From Chitinophaga sp. GbtcB8 (lineage in GTDB: Bacteria > Bacteroidota > Bacteroidia > Chitinophagales > Chitinophagaceae): DNA of 64,000 bases. Made by a program: the position numbers and the translations under genes. Numbering within the stretch: the stretch's first letter is position 1; each line of letters opens with the position of its first letter. Shown in pieces: positions 25,799-36,900 of this stretch. Where the stretch lies: NCBI RefSeq assembly GCF_019091455.1, contig NZ_JAGXJN010000016.1, positions 62,001 to 126,000 on the forward strand, written 5' to 3'. The notes below the pieces were generated by a model. That model had not been told where the DNA came from. It made no database searches and worked only from the letters and a program-made list of their open reading frames with translations.

Positions 25799-26719
25799 TT
25801 AAGAGCTAATTTCCAGCTTATAACCTTTGCCGCGTATAACAACAATCTTGATGTTCGGATCAAATTCCAGTTTTTTTCTGAGTTTTGATATGAACATAGC
25901 GAGGCAGCGGCCTACTATAACACCTACATCTTCCCATATCTCTTTTTGTAGCTGGCTTCGATCTATAGCCTTGTTAGGCGACAGCGCGAAAATGCGTAGT
26001 ACACGGGTTTCAGTCCTGGTCAGCTCTATGGTGTTTCCATTTATCATGAGCTTACGGGCCTCTGTGTCGAACGACATTGAGCCCAAAGTGAACATATCAG
26101 TATGCCGGCTCTCAGGTGTTGACATATCAGTATTCCCACTCTCCGGTAAGGCCTTCCGCTGCTTAACAGGTCTCAAAAAAATAAATCCGGCTAATGCTAA
26201 AAATGACATTGTCCCCAGGAAATATTTAGTCTTTGCTGTAATGATAGCCGTTGGTTTAAATTTAATGTCGATCAGGTAACATGCTTTGGGTTGCTTCCTT
26301 CCTAAACAGGCTACAATATCATCTTCCTAATCTTTGGATATGGCATATCCATAAGCTACACTGCCATCTGCACAGTTCAGTATGTTAACAACATAATCAC
26401 GTGTAAGCGGGTCTCCGGCTAACAAACGCTGGGTAGTATTCACCAGGAAGCCGGGTTGAAAGGTAAGATCATTCTCAAAACTGACCTGGTATTCATTTTC
26501 GGCGATCTTTTTTACCGGAAGTACCCGTGATGTACTGTCGCCGGACTGCAATAATATTTCATGGCCGATCCGGCGGAGTAAGATTTCTCTCCGGGCGACA
26601 TCATAGCCGTCACTGCCAGCCAAACTGAAAGCCAGGCCGATTATAGAGATAAACATGAGTAGTAACAATCCACCCACGTACTTACGTTTTCCGGACAGGA
26701 GATTTCGGATATCAGGCAT
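25799..26719 (-). pseudogene. Membrane-anchored winged-helix regulator interrupted by an in-frame stop
   Basis: Two pieces lie in one frame, 39 codons apart. The N-terminal part (26719-26327) has a transmembrane segment (YVGGLLLLMFISIIGLAFSL) and a periplasmic region ending YGYAISKD, then TAG. Reading on gives EDDIVACLGRKQPKACYLID, a second membrane segment (FLGTMSFLALAGFIFL) and an OmpR/PhoB-type winged helix (TRTETRVLRIFALSPNKAID, then VGRCLAMFISKLRKKLEF and RGKGYKLEIS). ToxR/CadC-like one-component regulators in Bacteroidota have this layout. A restart at 26209 could still make a 136-residue membrane-anchored DNA-binding piece. Confidence 0.75.
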
Positions 26720-26793
26720 AATGTCAAGATATTATTTACAAAGGTTACATTTTAATTTACAATCCAGGTGCCTTCGTCTGAATATTATCAAAG

Positions 26794-26801
26794 TATTTTT
26801 G
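26794..26801 (+). promoter_or_regulatory. Candidate -7 box (TATTTTTG)
   Basis: TATTTTTG matches TAnnTTTG about 90 nt ahead of the hypothetical gene at 26887. No clear -33 element is seen, so support is limited. Confidence 0.3.
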
Positions 26802-26886
26802 TTGCATCAACTTTAAAAGGATACGAAAACTAAAAAGATGCCTTAAACGGATCTGATTTATCTGGAGATCTATGTTAATTAAAACT

Positions 26887-27426
26887 ATGAAAAATATGAA
26901 AAAAGTTATTTATGCGCTGACCTTACTGCTGGTTGTGGTAAGCGGACTAGTATTTGCCAATCGCGAAATCAAAAATGAAACTTCTAAAAAACCGGCCCCA
27001 AAGCCACTCTCTGCTGCTGAAAGGGAAGCCGCATTGAAACAATGGGAGGCTACCCCTGGTGGGCTACTGTTCAAAAAATGGGAAGCGTCTCCTGAAGGTA
27101 AAAAAGTGTATGCCGCTGAAGCTAAAATAAGGAAACACATTAATGATTATACCAATATGACGGCAGTTGTAACCTCTCTTTCTCTTCCGCCAGGCTCACG
27201 ATTAGGTTTCGGAGTAATGGCCAGAATTAATGGTGACGATTATATTCTCAGGTTTGACGATGAGCCTCAGCAGCTACATAGTCTGAAGGTTAACGACAAA
27301 ATAATTATAAGAAGCCATAGCGTATCGCACGCGCCCAAGTATGCATATTCAATAGTATCGGGCGAATATGCAGAACGGGATAGTAAAATAATTTATAAAC
27401 ATCCCCCTCGCAAAGGCGGTTGCTGA
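26887..27426 (+). CDS. Secreted hypothetical protein
   Basis: From the ATG at 26887 the product has 179 residues; ATGs at 26872 and 26896 are alternatives. A signal peptide (VIYALTLLLVVVSGLVFA) is followed by a charged, proline-rich helix with two similar segments (ALKQWEATPGGLLFKKWE and EASPEGKKVYAAEAKIR). The C-terminal half is a beta-rich domain (FGVMARINGDDYILRFDD, then VNDKIIIRSHSVSHAPKYAY). I do not recognise the family. It lies divergent from the broken regulator and 11 nt before the propeller remnant, so it could belong to the same former regulatory unit. Confidence 0.7.
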   Translation: MKNMKKVIYALTLLLVVVSGLVFANREIKNETSKKPAPKPLSAAEREAALKQWEATPGGLLFKKWEASPEGKKVYAAEAKIRKHINDYTNMTAVVTSLSLPPGSRLGFGVMARINGDDYILRFDDEPQQLHSLKVNDKIIIRSHSVSHAPKYAYSIVSGEYAERDSKIIYKHPPRKGGC

Positions 27427-27437
27427 GCAAGTAAATT

Positions 27438-28016
27438 ATGAAATACATACAAGTATATGCTTTGTTCCTGGTGGTTGTTCTTCATACCGCCTGTGGACAA
27501 ACGCAAACTGAACCACATAAAGATAATATCAATAACGATATCAAAGACACCGTCACTACCTACGGGCCTCACACGATGGTTCGGAATGTAAAGCAAGATA
27601 AAAACGGAAACATTTTGTTTGCTGCATCATGGGATGGTGTTTTCCGATACGATGGAAAACTGTTTACCAAAATCTCAAGTAAAATTGGTTCGCGCAGATT
27701 CTGGGATGTTGGCGTTATGACGGCAGTGCCTTTACAAAGGTATCGCAGAGGGGTGCTTCTGCAATAATCGAAGATAAAAAAGGAAACATCTGGACTACTG
27801 GTAAAGTAAAACCCAATAAACCGAACATTGGGAATGATTGGGTACTTCAATAAAAAGCTAACTGTAACCGGGGTAAAGTCAAAATATGAAGGAAGTAAAG
27901 GAATGCTTTGTGGGATGTTAGAAGCTAATGACGGAAGTATTTTATATAGATCTCTTTTCGGAGTGTATTGTTATGATGGAAAGACCGTCACGGATTTTAA
28001 AAGCAAAAAAGGTTAG
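27438..28016 (+). pseudogene. Two-component-regulator-propeller lipoprotein, frameshifted
   Basis: The frame opens with a lipoprotein signal (LFLVVVLHTACG) and propeller-type repeats (ASWDGVFRYDGKLFTKI). Near 27715 it must change frame to continue RYDGSAFTKVSQRGASAIIE and DKKGNIWTTG, and near 27825 again to give FNKKLTVTGVKSKYEGSKGM and SLFGVYCYDGKTVTDF. These are Reg_prop-like blades (G-N-I-W-x-G, Y-D-G-K). About 190 codons remain, so it was a small propeller. Two frame changes make it a pseudogene unless the sequence is wrong. Confidence 0.6.
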
Positions 28017-28082
28017 CAATAATGTGTATTGCTGATTTTAAGATCATTTGTCAATTATTATTAATCAACGTAATCCTATAGT

Positions 28083-28730
28083 ATGAACAACAAGCTGTCA
28101 ACCGCTTACTTAATTTTAATTATTGCTCATTTATTCTTCGGATGTGGTGGACCTGTAACAGGGGAAAATAAAAACAGTGCATCGGCAAGCTCCTTACCCT
28201 TACATGTTGTGGATGAAAAATATTTTATAATAGATACAAAGGAAAGTGTTGTAACATGGACCGGTTCCAGCGTCCAGGGGAAGCATGACGGGTACGCCTA
28301 TATATCAAAAGGAGAATTGATGATTGGAAACGGTCAACTTATGGGTGGTACAGTTGAAATGGACATGAACAAAATTGAGGGTCCTGGCCACGGGACTGGT
28401 AATAACCTTATTAATCACTTAAAAAGTCCTGATTTTTTTGATGTTAAAAAATTTCCCATTTCTACAATCGTAATTACCAAAGTTGCAGCAGTAAATGATG
28501 AGAATAAAACGGTTACCGGGAATTTAACTATTAAGGGTATCACACACCCGGTTACTTTTCCAGCCAAAACAGAAGTTAAGGGCGGATTTGTGAATGCGTT
28601 TGGCAAACTGATCATTGATCGGACACTATGGGATGTCCGTTATAATTCAGGGAAGTTCTATGATAATTTAGCTGATCAAACTATTTCGGATTCCGTTGAA
28701 TTCAATATAAAGATTGTAGCAAAAAAGTAA
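28083..28730 (+). CDS. YceI-family lipoprotein
   Basis: This 215-residue lipoprotein has the signal sequence IIAHLFFGC, so Cys21 is lipidated. The rest is a YceI lipocalin-like domain: YFIIDTKESVVTWTGSSVQG, the repeated strands KISKGELMIG-type region, TIVITKVAAVNDENKTVTGN, LTIKGITHPVTFPAKTE and the closing NSGKFYDNLADQTISDSVEF. YceI proteins bind polyisoprenoid or other hydrophobic ligands in the periplasm. It is intact and stands alone between two broken genes. Confidence 0.88.
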   Translation: MNNKLSTAYLILIIAHLFFGCGGPVTGENKNSASASSLPLHVVDEKYFIIDTKESVVTWTGSSVQGKHDGYAYISKGELMIGNGQLMGGTVEMDMNKIEGPGHGTGNNLINHLKSPDFFDVKKFPISTIVITKVAAVNDENKTVTGNLTIKGITHPVTFPAKTEVKGGFVNAFGKLIIDRTLWDVRYNSGKFYDNLADQTISDSVEFNIKIVAKK

Positions 28731-28902
28731 ACACCTGGATCTTTAAAAGGCTTTGATCAAATCAGATCATGTTATTCTATCCCAGTACAAGAGCTGGTGG
28801 TGGCGGCCTTTCTCACTACACTATCCCTGTAATGGATTAACAAAAAACTTTCGGTCTGCGCGGGGTCTTGTCAGTACAATAGATTTTTTATAATACATTA
28901 TT

Positions 28903-30387
28903 ATGACTAAACACACAAAAGCCTTTACACTACTTTTTTTATCCCTATTCTTTTGTATCCAAACAAATATTCTGCTTGGACAAAATAATAATACAACCTA
29001 TTCTAAAGAAGTACAAGCAAAAATTAAACAGTTCGAAAACAATTTAGGTTTATGGGTGCAAATAGGAAATCAGCAATTTACACTTGCCGACAGAATGAAA
29101 AGTAATCATATAAATGGAGTAAGTATCGCATTGATAAAAGATTATAAAATCGAGTGGGCAAAAGGATATGGTTGGGCAGATAGTGCGGAACAACGGCCTG
29201 TTACTACAAGCACATAATTCCAGGCAGGTTCAATCAGCAAATCATTAAACGGGGTTGGTATTTTAAAATTAGTACAGGAAGGCAAATTGAACCTTGATTC
29301 AGATATTAATATTTATTTGAAATCATGGAAATTCCCCTATGACTCTCTATCAAAAGGAAAAAAAATAACGATAGCAAATCTGTTAAGTCATACAGCAGGA
29401 TTAACCGTACACGGATTTGACGGTTATGAAAAAGGAGATACCATACCTGCACTCATACAAATTTTAAATGGCGAAAAGCCGGCTAACAATAAAGCGATCC
29501 GGTCAATGTATGAGCCATCTCTTAAATCTCAATATTCAGGTGGAGGAACAACCATATCACAGCTGATATTGCAAGATGTAACAGGGCAACGGTACGATAC
29601 ATACATGTGGAACAATGTGTTAAACCCAATGGGAATGAGCAATAGTTTTTATACCCAACCGCCGCCTGCGGATAAAGAAAATTTATTAGCAACAGGTTAT
29701 TATAATGATGGGGCAGCCGTGAAAGGGAAGTATCATATTTATCCTGAACAAGCTGCTGCGGGCCTATGGACAAACCCAACAGATCTAGCTAAATATATTA
29801 TAGAAACGCAACTATCCTTACAAGGAAAAAGCAATAAAGTACTTTCCCAGGAAACAACCAGGCTTAGATTGACCCCTTATATTGATAGCTCTGCAGCGCT
29901 AGGAGTGTTTATTATTAAAAAGGGAAATGAAAAATATTTTAATCATGATGGTTCTGATGAAGGCTTTGTGGCGGCATACTTCGGCAGCATGGAAAACGGG
30001 AATGGAGCCGTAGTGATGGCCAATACCGATAATTGGAGTCTGTTAAGCGAAGTAGTCAATTCCCTGGCTGCTGTTTATAACTGGAAAGATTTTTATACTC
30101 CGAAAATTAAAAAGGTTGTTACCGTAAATAACGAAATATTGAAATCATACGTAGGAAACTACAAACTACATAGGAATACCCTTACTGTTACACTGCAAAA
30201 AGAAGGTTTGATGATAAGGTTGGACAGTAAAACGAAACACAAAATTTATTTTACTTCTGATACTGATTTCTTTATGTTGGAAATGGCTGGATCAGAAGTA
30301 AAATTTATAAAAGATAAAAACAATAAAGTAGTAGGCTTTGACATTGATGATAACGGTTATAAAATGCAAGCGGCAAAAATACAATAG
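28903..30387 (+). pseudogene. Class-C beta-lactamase-like serine hydrolase with an in-frame stop
   Basis: One frame of 495 codons is broken by TAA at 29215-29217, in VTTST-stop-FQAGSISKSLNG. The stop stands five codons before the catalytic S-I-S-K (Ser110, Lys113), so translation would end before the nucleophile. Restart at 29287 would also lack it. A change from TTA (Leu) to TAA explains the lesion. Other family features are intact: signal peptide, SGGGTTIS region, HDGSDEGFVAAYFG and a C-terminal beta domain (KSYVGNYKLHRNTLTVTLQ). Related proteins are secreted D,D-peptidase-like or esterase-like hydrolases. Confidence 0.85.
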
Positions 30388-30534
30388 CCAACCTGCCACT
30401 AACCTCAATTTGGCATTGCGGGCGTGACAATCAAATACTGAACTTTTGTAATTTGGTGGACTTTGGGGTCGATGTTCGCGAAATTCAGCTGGGCGCTTTT
30501 AGAAGAATCTCCTATTACCGTTCAATAGCGTTGC

Positions 30535-31122
30535 CTAACTTGGCCGAATACCACTGAAATAATGGTTCCCACCTTCATCATCAAACTCTTCACCGATGGA
30601 TAATCCCGAAGTTGAAATTAGCTTTCTATATTGTCCAGCTCCTAAAGATCTCGAGGCCTGTTCCGTCATCGCATCTTTCCACTCAATTTTGTCAACAGGA
30701 GCGGTGAACAATAATTTTCCGCCGGGATTCAAAGCCGCAGCCATTTTGTGGATTAAGGCCCGCTGAGTTTCTTCAGAGAGCAGAAACATCAATCCAACGG
30801 AAATAATGCCGTCGAAGGTGCGATTAAAAAAAGGAGACCGCTCAACTGATTCACAAACAACAGACACATCGGGAAAATTCTGCCGGAAGTCTTCAACCAT
30901 TTTGGGAGATGCATCCACTGCATAGGCGTTCAATCCCGCCTCAAGCAGGATCTTAGTGACCGGAATGCCGGTTCCGCATCCAAGATCCAGCACTATGGAA
31001 CCTGCCTTTAAAGTTCGGGCCCAAGCGCGGGCAGTTGACGCACCTATTCCATTAATCGCCCGGCCTCTCCCATTAATATATATTTCTGCAATACTTTCGT
31101 AACCATTTGATTCGTCTATCAT
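30535..31122 (-). CDS. Class I SAM-dependent methyltransferase
   Basis: The 195 residues form a Rossmann-like methyltransferase with motif I VLDLGCGTGIPVTKIL, the acidic residue of motif II in AYAVDASPKMVEDF, and motif IV FDGIISVGLMFLL. No substrate domain is attached. It is cytosolic and lies alone on the minus strand. The substrate cannot be inferred. Confidence 0.82.
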   Translation of the reverse strand: MIDESNGYESIAEIYINGRGRAINGIGASTARAWARTLKAGSIVLDLGCGTGIPVTKILLEAGLNAYAVDASPKMVEDFRQNFPDVSVVCESVERSPFFNRTFDGIISVGLMFLLSEETQRALIHKMAAALNPGGKLLFTAPVDKIEWKDAMTEQASRSLGAGQYRKLISTSGLSIGEEFDDEGGNHYFSGIRPS

Positions 31123-31306
31123 AGCTAGGTTTGAGTTTAAAATAACTGATACAAATTGATTTCACTAACATGCTAACATCCATGAAATCCCATGCACATT
31201 CCGCCGCTATCGAATGTATTGATTTCTGTATTGTCTCTCCATTTTTTTTTGTTTAATTATACAGTCAATGGAAACAGCATATTGGTCATTTTGCATTGGA
31301 GATAAA

Positions 31307-32203
31307 TTATTCTTTCAGACTTTCAACCAAAAGTTTAATACTATTAATTACTGATCTGGGATCATCCCAGTGTATATAATGCCCAGCATGAGTAAGGTAA
31401 ATAAGCGCCCCGCCTTTACCTGATGAATACATTAGCTTTTTCCATCGTTCCATGTTTGAGTTGTTCTTTATATGAAAAAAAGCTTCGTGGTCATAATCTT
31501 TACTTCTTTGCGCAGGAGGAACTTCAAATTTTCCGCCAACAAAAAAGTAAATCGGCACATTGGGTAATGGGAGTTTCGAAATTTCTGAAAAATCTGTTTT
31601 TCTCAGATCATTTAAAACCTGCCTTTCGCTCCAGGGTCCAAAATTTGCTGAATCAATGCTGGTTCTTTGCTGATAAAGACGATTGTATAACATTTCGTCA
31701 ATTTTCTTTTCCGGAACCCCCATTGTTCTAAAAATAGCATTCCAATCATTTTTGGTTTCCGTAAAATCGGCGGGATCGATAAACACCAGGCCGGAAATTT
31801 CATTGGGGTAAAAACCTGCAAAGCTCCTGATATAAACACCTCCAAGAGAGTGCCCCACCAGTATATATGGAGGTGCTATTTTTAAAGTATTCAAAATATC
31901 ATGCAGATTTTCAGATACAAATTTTGCGGTAGGCATTTTGAAAATTTTACCGGTTTTGCCTATTCCGGCACGGTCATATGCAAAAACAGGTGCAAATGAT
32001 GACACATGATCCAATATTTTCTTCCAATTCCCCAGATCAACCCCCATCCCATTTTCAAAGATTATAGCCGGTGCATTTGCCACTCTGTTTTCAAATCCTT
32101 TTACAAAAACATGGTAATTATTGCCATTTACATTCACTGATCTTTCCTGCCCATAGGAAACGGAGGAAAGCGCAAACAGATATAGAACGAAAATTGTCTT
32201 CAT
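31307..32203 (-). CDS. Secreted alpha/beta-fold hydrolase
   Basis: This 298-residue protein has a signal peptide (MKTIFVLYLFALSSVSYG). The nucleophile elbow GHSLGG places Ser119, and the fold shows the oxyanion segment ENGMGVDLGNW, AYDRAGIGKTG and a late THAGHYIHWDDP with the probable catalytic His. It is probably a periplasmic esterase or lactonase. It is convergent with the serine hydrolase remnant at 32235 and not in an obvious operon. Confidence 0.82.
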   Translation of the reverse strand: MKTIFVLYLFALSSVSYGQERSVNVNGNNYHVFVKGFENRVANAPAIIFENGMGVDLGNWKKILDHVSSFAPVFAYDRAGIGKTGKIFKMPTAKFVSENLHDILNTLKIAPPYILVGHSLGGVYIRSFAGFYPNEISGLVFIDPADFTETKNDWNAIFRTMGVPEKKIDEMLYNRLYQQRTSIDSANFGPWSERQVLNDLRKTDFSEISKLPLPNVPIYFFVGGKFEVPPAQRSKDYDHEAFFHIKNNSNMERWKKLMYSSGKGGALIYLTHAGHYIHWDDPRSVINSIKLLVESLKE

Positions 32204-32234
32204 TGGAGCTTAGCATTGGGTTTCTTTAAAATAA

Positions 32235-32534
32235 GCAAAATTCTTTAAAAATTCAGCCCTTAATAAAATAGCAAAAGGATATAAGGACGCGGCTCAAACA
32301 GCATCCGTTGATATTGATTTTCCGCTGGAAAATATTGATGGCGCAGGAACAGAGTATTCAACCACCGGAGATCTGTATAAATTAGACCAGGGACTTTATG
32401 CAGAAAGCCTCCTTTCTGAAAAGATGAAGGAACAGATGCTCAAACAGCATGTCCCGGGGAAGTATGGCTATGGCTGGTTCGTGAGGAAAAGAGGCGGGTG
32501 TTTGGGATGTAACGCCTTGATATTACCGGCATGA
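32235..32534 (+). pseudogene. Serine hydrolase (beta-lactamase-like) remnant
   Basis: A 99-codon open frame between two stops has no proper start. It reads NKIAKGYKDAAQTASVDIDF, GTEYSTTGDLYKLDQGLYAE, LLSEKMKEQMLKQHVPG and KYGYGWFVRK, which is the middle-to-late part of a class-C beta-lactamase-like hydrolase. The S-x-x-K region is missing upstream and the HSGG-type region is missing downstream. It is a fragment, unrelated in position to the larger broken hydrolase at 28.9 kb. Confidence 0.65.
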
Positions 32535-32561
32535 GTTCCTATTAGCGGGGAAATACGCTGC

Positions 32562-33713
32562 TTATATTGCCATCCTGATAAGTGAAAACCCCATTAATTC
32601 TTTCGGCGTCACCCCTTTTCGCTGGATGAAAATTTTTAGCTTAGTCCCGATGCCGTTTAGAAGATAATGGATCGCCGCCGCCTTTTCAGGACTGGAAGAA
32701 AAGTTATCTTCTTTCTTTTGTTCCTCCGTTCGCAAATAATCCATCAGGCCGAGGGATCGCAGGAAATGACCTTGTTCCGTGAATCCGCAGCATTCCAATC
32801 CACTTATTGAACCCCAGTGATCTAATGCAGAAAAGTTAACATGAGAGGTGATATCCTGCTCCCCTATATGGCGATAAGGATCCACATTTATCCTGTGTTC
32901 ATGATAACATATAAGTGTACCATTGCATTGGTACTGGCTGTACAGTTCTGCAGAAGGGTAACCATAGTCAATAGTTAGTACAAATCCCTTTTTTAAGGAC
33001 CAGGCAATTTCCTTCATCCAGTCTATTGCCTGCAAATTGACCTCTGTTCGAAAACCCTTTGACAAAACTATATGTAGCTCCTTCATATAACTCTTAAGTG
33101 CTTCCGAAGCCGGGCGCAGCAATTCAAAAAAACCATTTTCATAGCCTACATACACTTCCATAAGTTCGTCCGCCATAACAACCTCATGAACGGAGAAATT
33201 ATCCAGCAGTTCATTAGATAATATGCAGCCGGTAACTGGGCCAATTGCAGCAATGGAATCATACCAGCTTACCTTCTCGCCTGGGAGATAGGCTTTTTCG
33301 GTCTTGCGCATGAATGGGCTCTTTTCAATGATACAATACCTCAGCTGATCATAAAATAGCTGGTTGCCTTTCAGGTACTGCAGCACGTCATGGCAAAGTG
33401 CACCCGTTCCCGCTCCATATTCTACAATGGTGAATGTTCCCCGCCCCATCAAATTCCACATTTCTTCGAGCTGACGCCCGATCATGGCCCCAAAAACTGT
33501 ACTTAAATTGGTACTGGTGTAATAATCTCCCTTGGGGCCAATTTTATCCCGGTCAGAGGTATAATAACCTAATTGCGGGTAATACAACGCCATTTCCATG
33601 TACTCCTGGAAGGCAATAGGCCCATTCCTCCAGATCTTTTCCTTTATGATTTCGGAAAGTTGTGTACAGGCTCTTTCTGCGCTAGTGCAGGCTGTTATCA
33701 ACTGTTTTTCCAT
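32562..33713 (-). CDS. MidA/NDUFAF7-family SAM-dependent methyltransferase
   Basis: From the ATG at 33713 the product has 383 residues; a longer frame adds 11 unlikely residues. The family pattern is clear: IWRNGPIAFQEYMEMALYYP, YYTSDRDKIGPKGDYYTS, the SAM motif VEYGAGTGALCHDVLQYL, LSNELLDNFSVHEV and VLTIDYG. In mitochondria the relative NDUFAF7 methylates an arginine of a complex I subunit. The bacterial role is less clear but also thought to be protein arginine methylation. It is a single gene and full length. Confidence 0.85.
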   Translation of the reverse strand: MEKQLITACTSAERACTQLSEIIKEKIWRNGPIAFQEYMEMALYYPQLGYYTSDRDKIGPKGDYYTSTNLSTVFGAMIGRQLEEMWNLMGRGTFTIVEYGAGTGALCHDVLQYLKGNQLFYDQLRYCIIEKSPFMRKTEKAYLPGEKVSWYDSIAAIGPVTGCILSNELLDNFSVHEVVMADELMEVYVGYENGFFELLRPASEALKSYMKELHIVLSKGFRTEVNLQAIDWMKEIAWSLKKGFVLTIDYGYPSAELYSQYQCNGTLICYHEHRINVDPYRHIGEQDITSHVNFSALDHWGSISGLECCGFTEQGHFLRSLGLMDYLRTEEQKKEDNFSSSPEKAAAIHYLLNGIGTKLKIFIQRKGVTPKELMGFSLIRMAI

Positions 33714-33929
33714 GTGGGGTGCTTGATCTTGATTACAGCGACACAAAAACCATGCAAACAGCAGCTCTATGTTTTAGTACTTCCAACACCAAATGGATGG
33801 TTTCCTGACCGGCTTTTCTAATATTGTTCAATGTTTTGACCTATCGTACCAATATGTGGAAGGTTCTGCAGCAGGTGATACAATTAACCTATCATATTTT
33901 GATCTCATTATTTATATTTGGATTTAGTA

Positions 33930-36900
33930 ATGATGAGATCCTTCGGTTATATTATTTTGCTGAGCTTACTATTCCAGGTTACCATTTCTTCATGTTATGG
34001 ACAATATTATTTTAAGCATTACCAGGTGGATGATGGGTTAGTGCACAATTCGGTAACCGCTGTAATACAGGATAGTACAGGTTTCATATGGGTAGGAACC
34101 CGTGGTGGGCTGAACCGTTTTGACGGATACTCTTTTAAAGCCTACAAAAACAATAACGATAAATTCGGCAGCTTAGGGAATGATGTTATTAATTGTATAG
34201 CCGAGGATAAAAACAGGATGATCTGGATAGCTACCGGCAAAGGCATTTTTAAATATAACCCGTACAAGGAAGTTCTCACTGAGCTGGAAACCGTCCCGAA
34301 AGAATATACCAACAATATTGTAATAGACAAGGATAATAACCTATGGTTCCTCATTCAGTTTTCCCTGTATAAATACATACAGGCAGAGAACAGGGTTGAG
34401 GATTTAAAAACAAAGGCATCCTGTATTGCGCTGGATTCAAATATGAATTTATGGATGGGAGATAATGATGGCAATATTCATATTTACAATCCCAAAACAA
34501 AACCTGCTGCCAGGATAAGGGTCGTTAATAAAAATTTGCCTGCAAATGCCCGGTCTATTAGCAAAATATACCCCATCCGTAATAGCGAACTATTGATAGG
34601 TTGTTTTAAGCAGGGATTAAAAAGCTATGATACTAAAACCGGCATCGTCAGATCCTTATCACTGGATGCGGATAAAAATAAAGACATATTTGTCCGGGAC
34701 ATTGCAGCGGGTAACGATGGACAATACTGGATCGCTACCGAATCGGGAATTTATATTTATGACTTAGCCACCCATAAAAGCATAAGCCTGAGAAAACGGC
34801 CAGGCGATCCTTATGCCCTGGCAGACAATGCTGTTTATGCAATATGCAGGGATAACCAGGGGGGGATGTGGGCAGGTACTTTTTTCGGCGGGTTAAATTA
34901 TTATTCAAAGGTCAATGCGCGATTTGAAAAGTATTATCCGCTGCCGGGGGCTAATGCTATTTCAGGAAATGCGGTAAGAGAGATCTGTTCTGATAGCAGC
35001 GGCCACTTATGGATCGGCACTGAAGATGCCGGCATCAGCAAATTGGATTTAAAAACAGGAATATTTACAAACTATACCGCTACCGGCAAAAAAGGAAGTA
35101 TCTCTTACGATAATATACATGGGCTGTTTTCCTGGGGGAACGAGTTATTTATCGGCCCTTTTTTACAGGGTTTGGAAATAATGGATGTGCGTACAGGTTT
35201 GGTTACAAACCGGTTTAAACTTATTGGCGACAGCACCGGACCGGTAAGTGATTTTGTGATCTCAATCTACCGGACAAAAAACAATAAGCTGCTGGTGGGT
35301 ACCGCATATCGTAATGCCGGATTGTTTGAGTATGATACGCATCACAAAACATTTAAGCGTATTAGCCAGATACCATACAACACTTATATTTACGATATAT
35401 TTGAAGACTCAGCCGGGAATATCTGGACAGGCAGCGTAAAGGAAGGTGCATTTTATTATAATCCTAAAACCGGCCGGCGCGGGAATTTACATTTTGGCGA
35501 TACCACCAAGGGAAAGACCATCAACGAATTTCCTGTGTACAATATTTTTGAAGACAGCAACCATGTTTTATGGTTTGCCACAACCGGCTGTGGCCTTATA
35601 AAACTAAGCCCTGACCGGAAAACCATCAAAAGATATACAACCGCAAACGGGCTGCCCAGCAACGTATTGTACAGCATCCTGGAAGACCAGTCAAAACATT
35701 TGTGGATCAGCTCCTCCAAAGGCCTTATTTGTTTTGACCTGCATACAGAACGGGTAAAAGTGTACACACAAGCCAACGGGTTGATAACGGATCAATTCAA
35801 CTACAACTCAGCATATAAACATACTGATGGTAAGATGTACTTTGGCTCCGTTAAAGGAATGATTGCTTTTGACCCGGTTTTATTTAACCAAAGGGAGCCC
35901 AGCCCGCCTACCTATATTACAGGTTTCCAGATTAATAATATAGAAGCAGTACCCGGTGGGCATAACAGCCCCCTTTCCAAATCTATTTTATACACAGACA
36001 CGGTTATATTGAAGTACGATCAAAACAATTTTAGTATTGAATTTGCCGCGTTGAACTTTTCGTCGCCCGGAGCAACGCGGTACAAATATCTGATGAAAGG
36101 CATTGACCAACCCTGGACCTATCTCACTACTAACCGTAAAGCCTATTTTACCGATCTTACCCACGGCACTTATGAATTTACTGTTCACGCTGAAAGCAAC
36201 ACAGGAAGCTGGATGGGCAGGGAGCGGCGGCTGTTCATCAAGATCCTGCCGCCTTTTTGGAAAAGCAATTCCGCTTATATTTTATACCTGCTGCTTTTAG
36301 GCACTATTATATTCATCACGGACCGTTTATACCGTCAGTACCTGGAGCGTAGAAATCTGCGGAAGCTGCAGTTATTTGAACATGAAAAGGAAAAGGAAAT
36401 TTACCAGGCCAAAATCGAATTTTTTACCAATATCACTCATGAAATACAAACCCCGCTTACGCTTATAGCAGGACCTATTGAGTGGTTGAGCAAAAAATTT
36501 GACAAAGAACCGGATGTTAAAAAAAGCCTTGCAATAGCTGAAAAAAACACCCGGCGCCTGATAGAGCTGGCCAGCCAGCTACTCGACTTTAGAAAAACTG
36601 AGGCGGACCAGTTCAGCCTGAATTTTGTAAAAACAGATATTGCTGCGCTGATAGCTGATCTGGTAACGGGCTTTAAAGAACAGGCTGCACGAAAAAAAAT
36701 TGACCTGAATGTAGTATTACCGGAGAAACACTTTATGGCTTTTGTAGACCGGGAGGCGCTCAGTAAAATATGTACCAATTTAGTGTCAAATGCTATTAAA
36801 TATGCGGCTGCCACGGCCACCATTAATATAAACACTGTCAACGATTCCGATGAATATTTTACGATCCGGTTTAACAACGATGGCAAAGGCATACCGGAAG

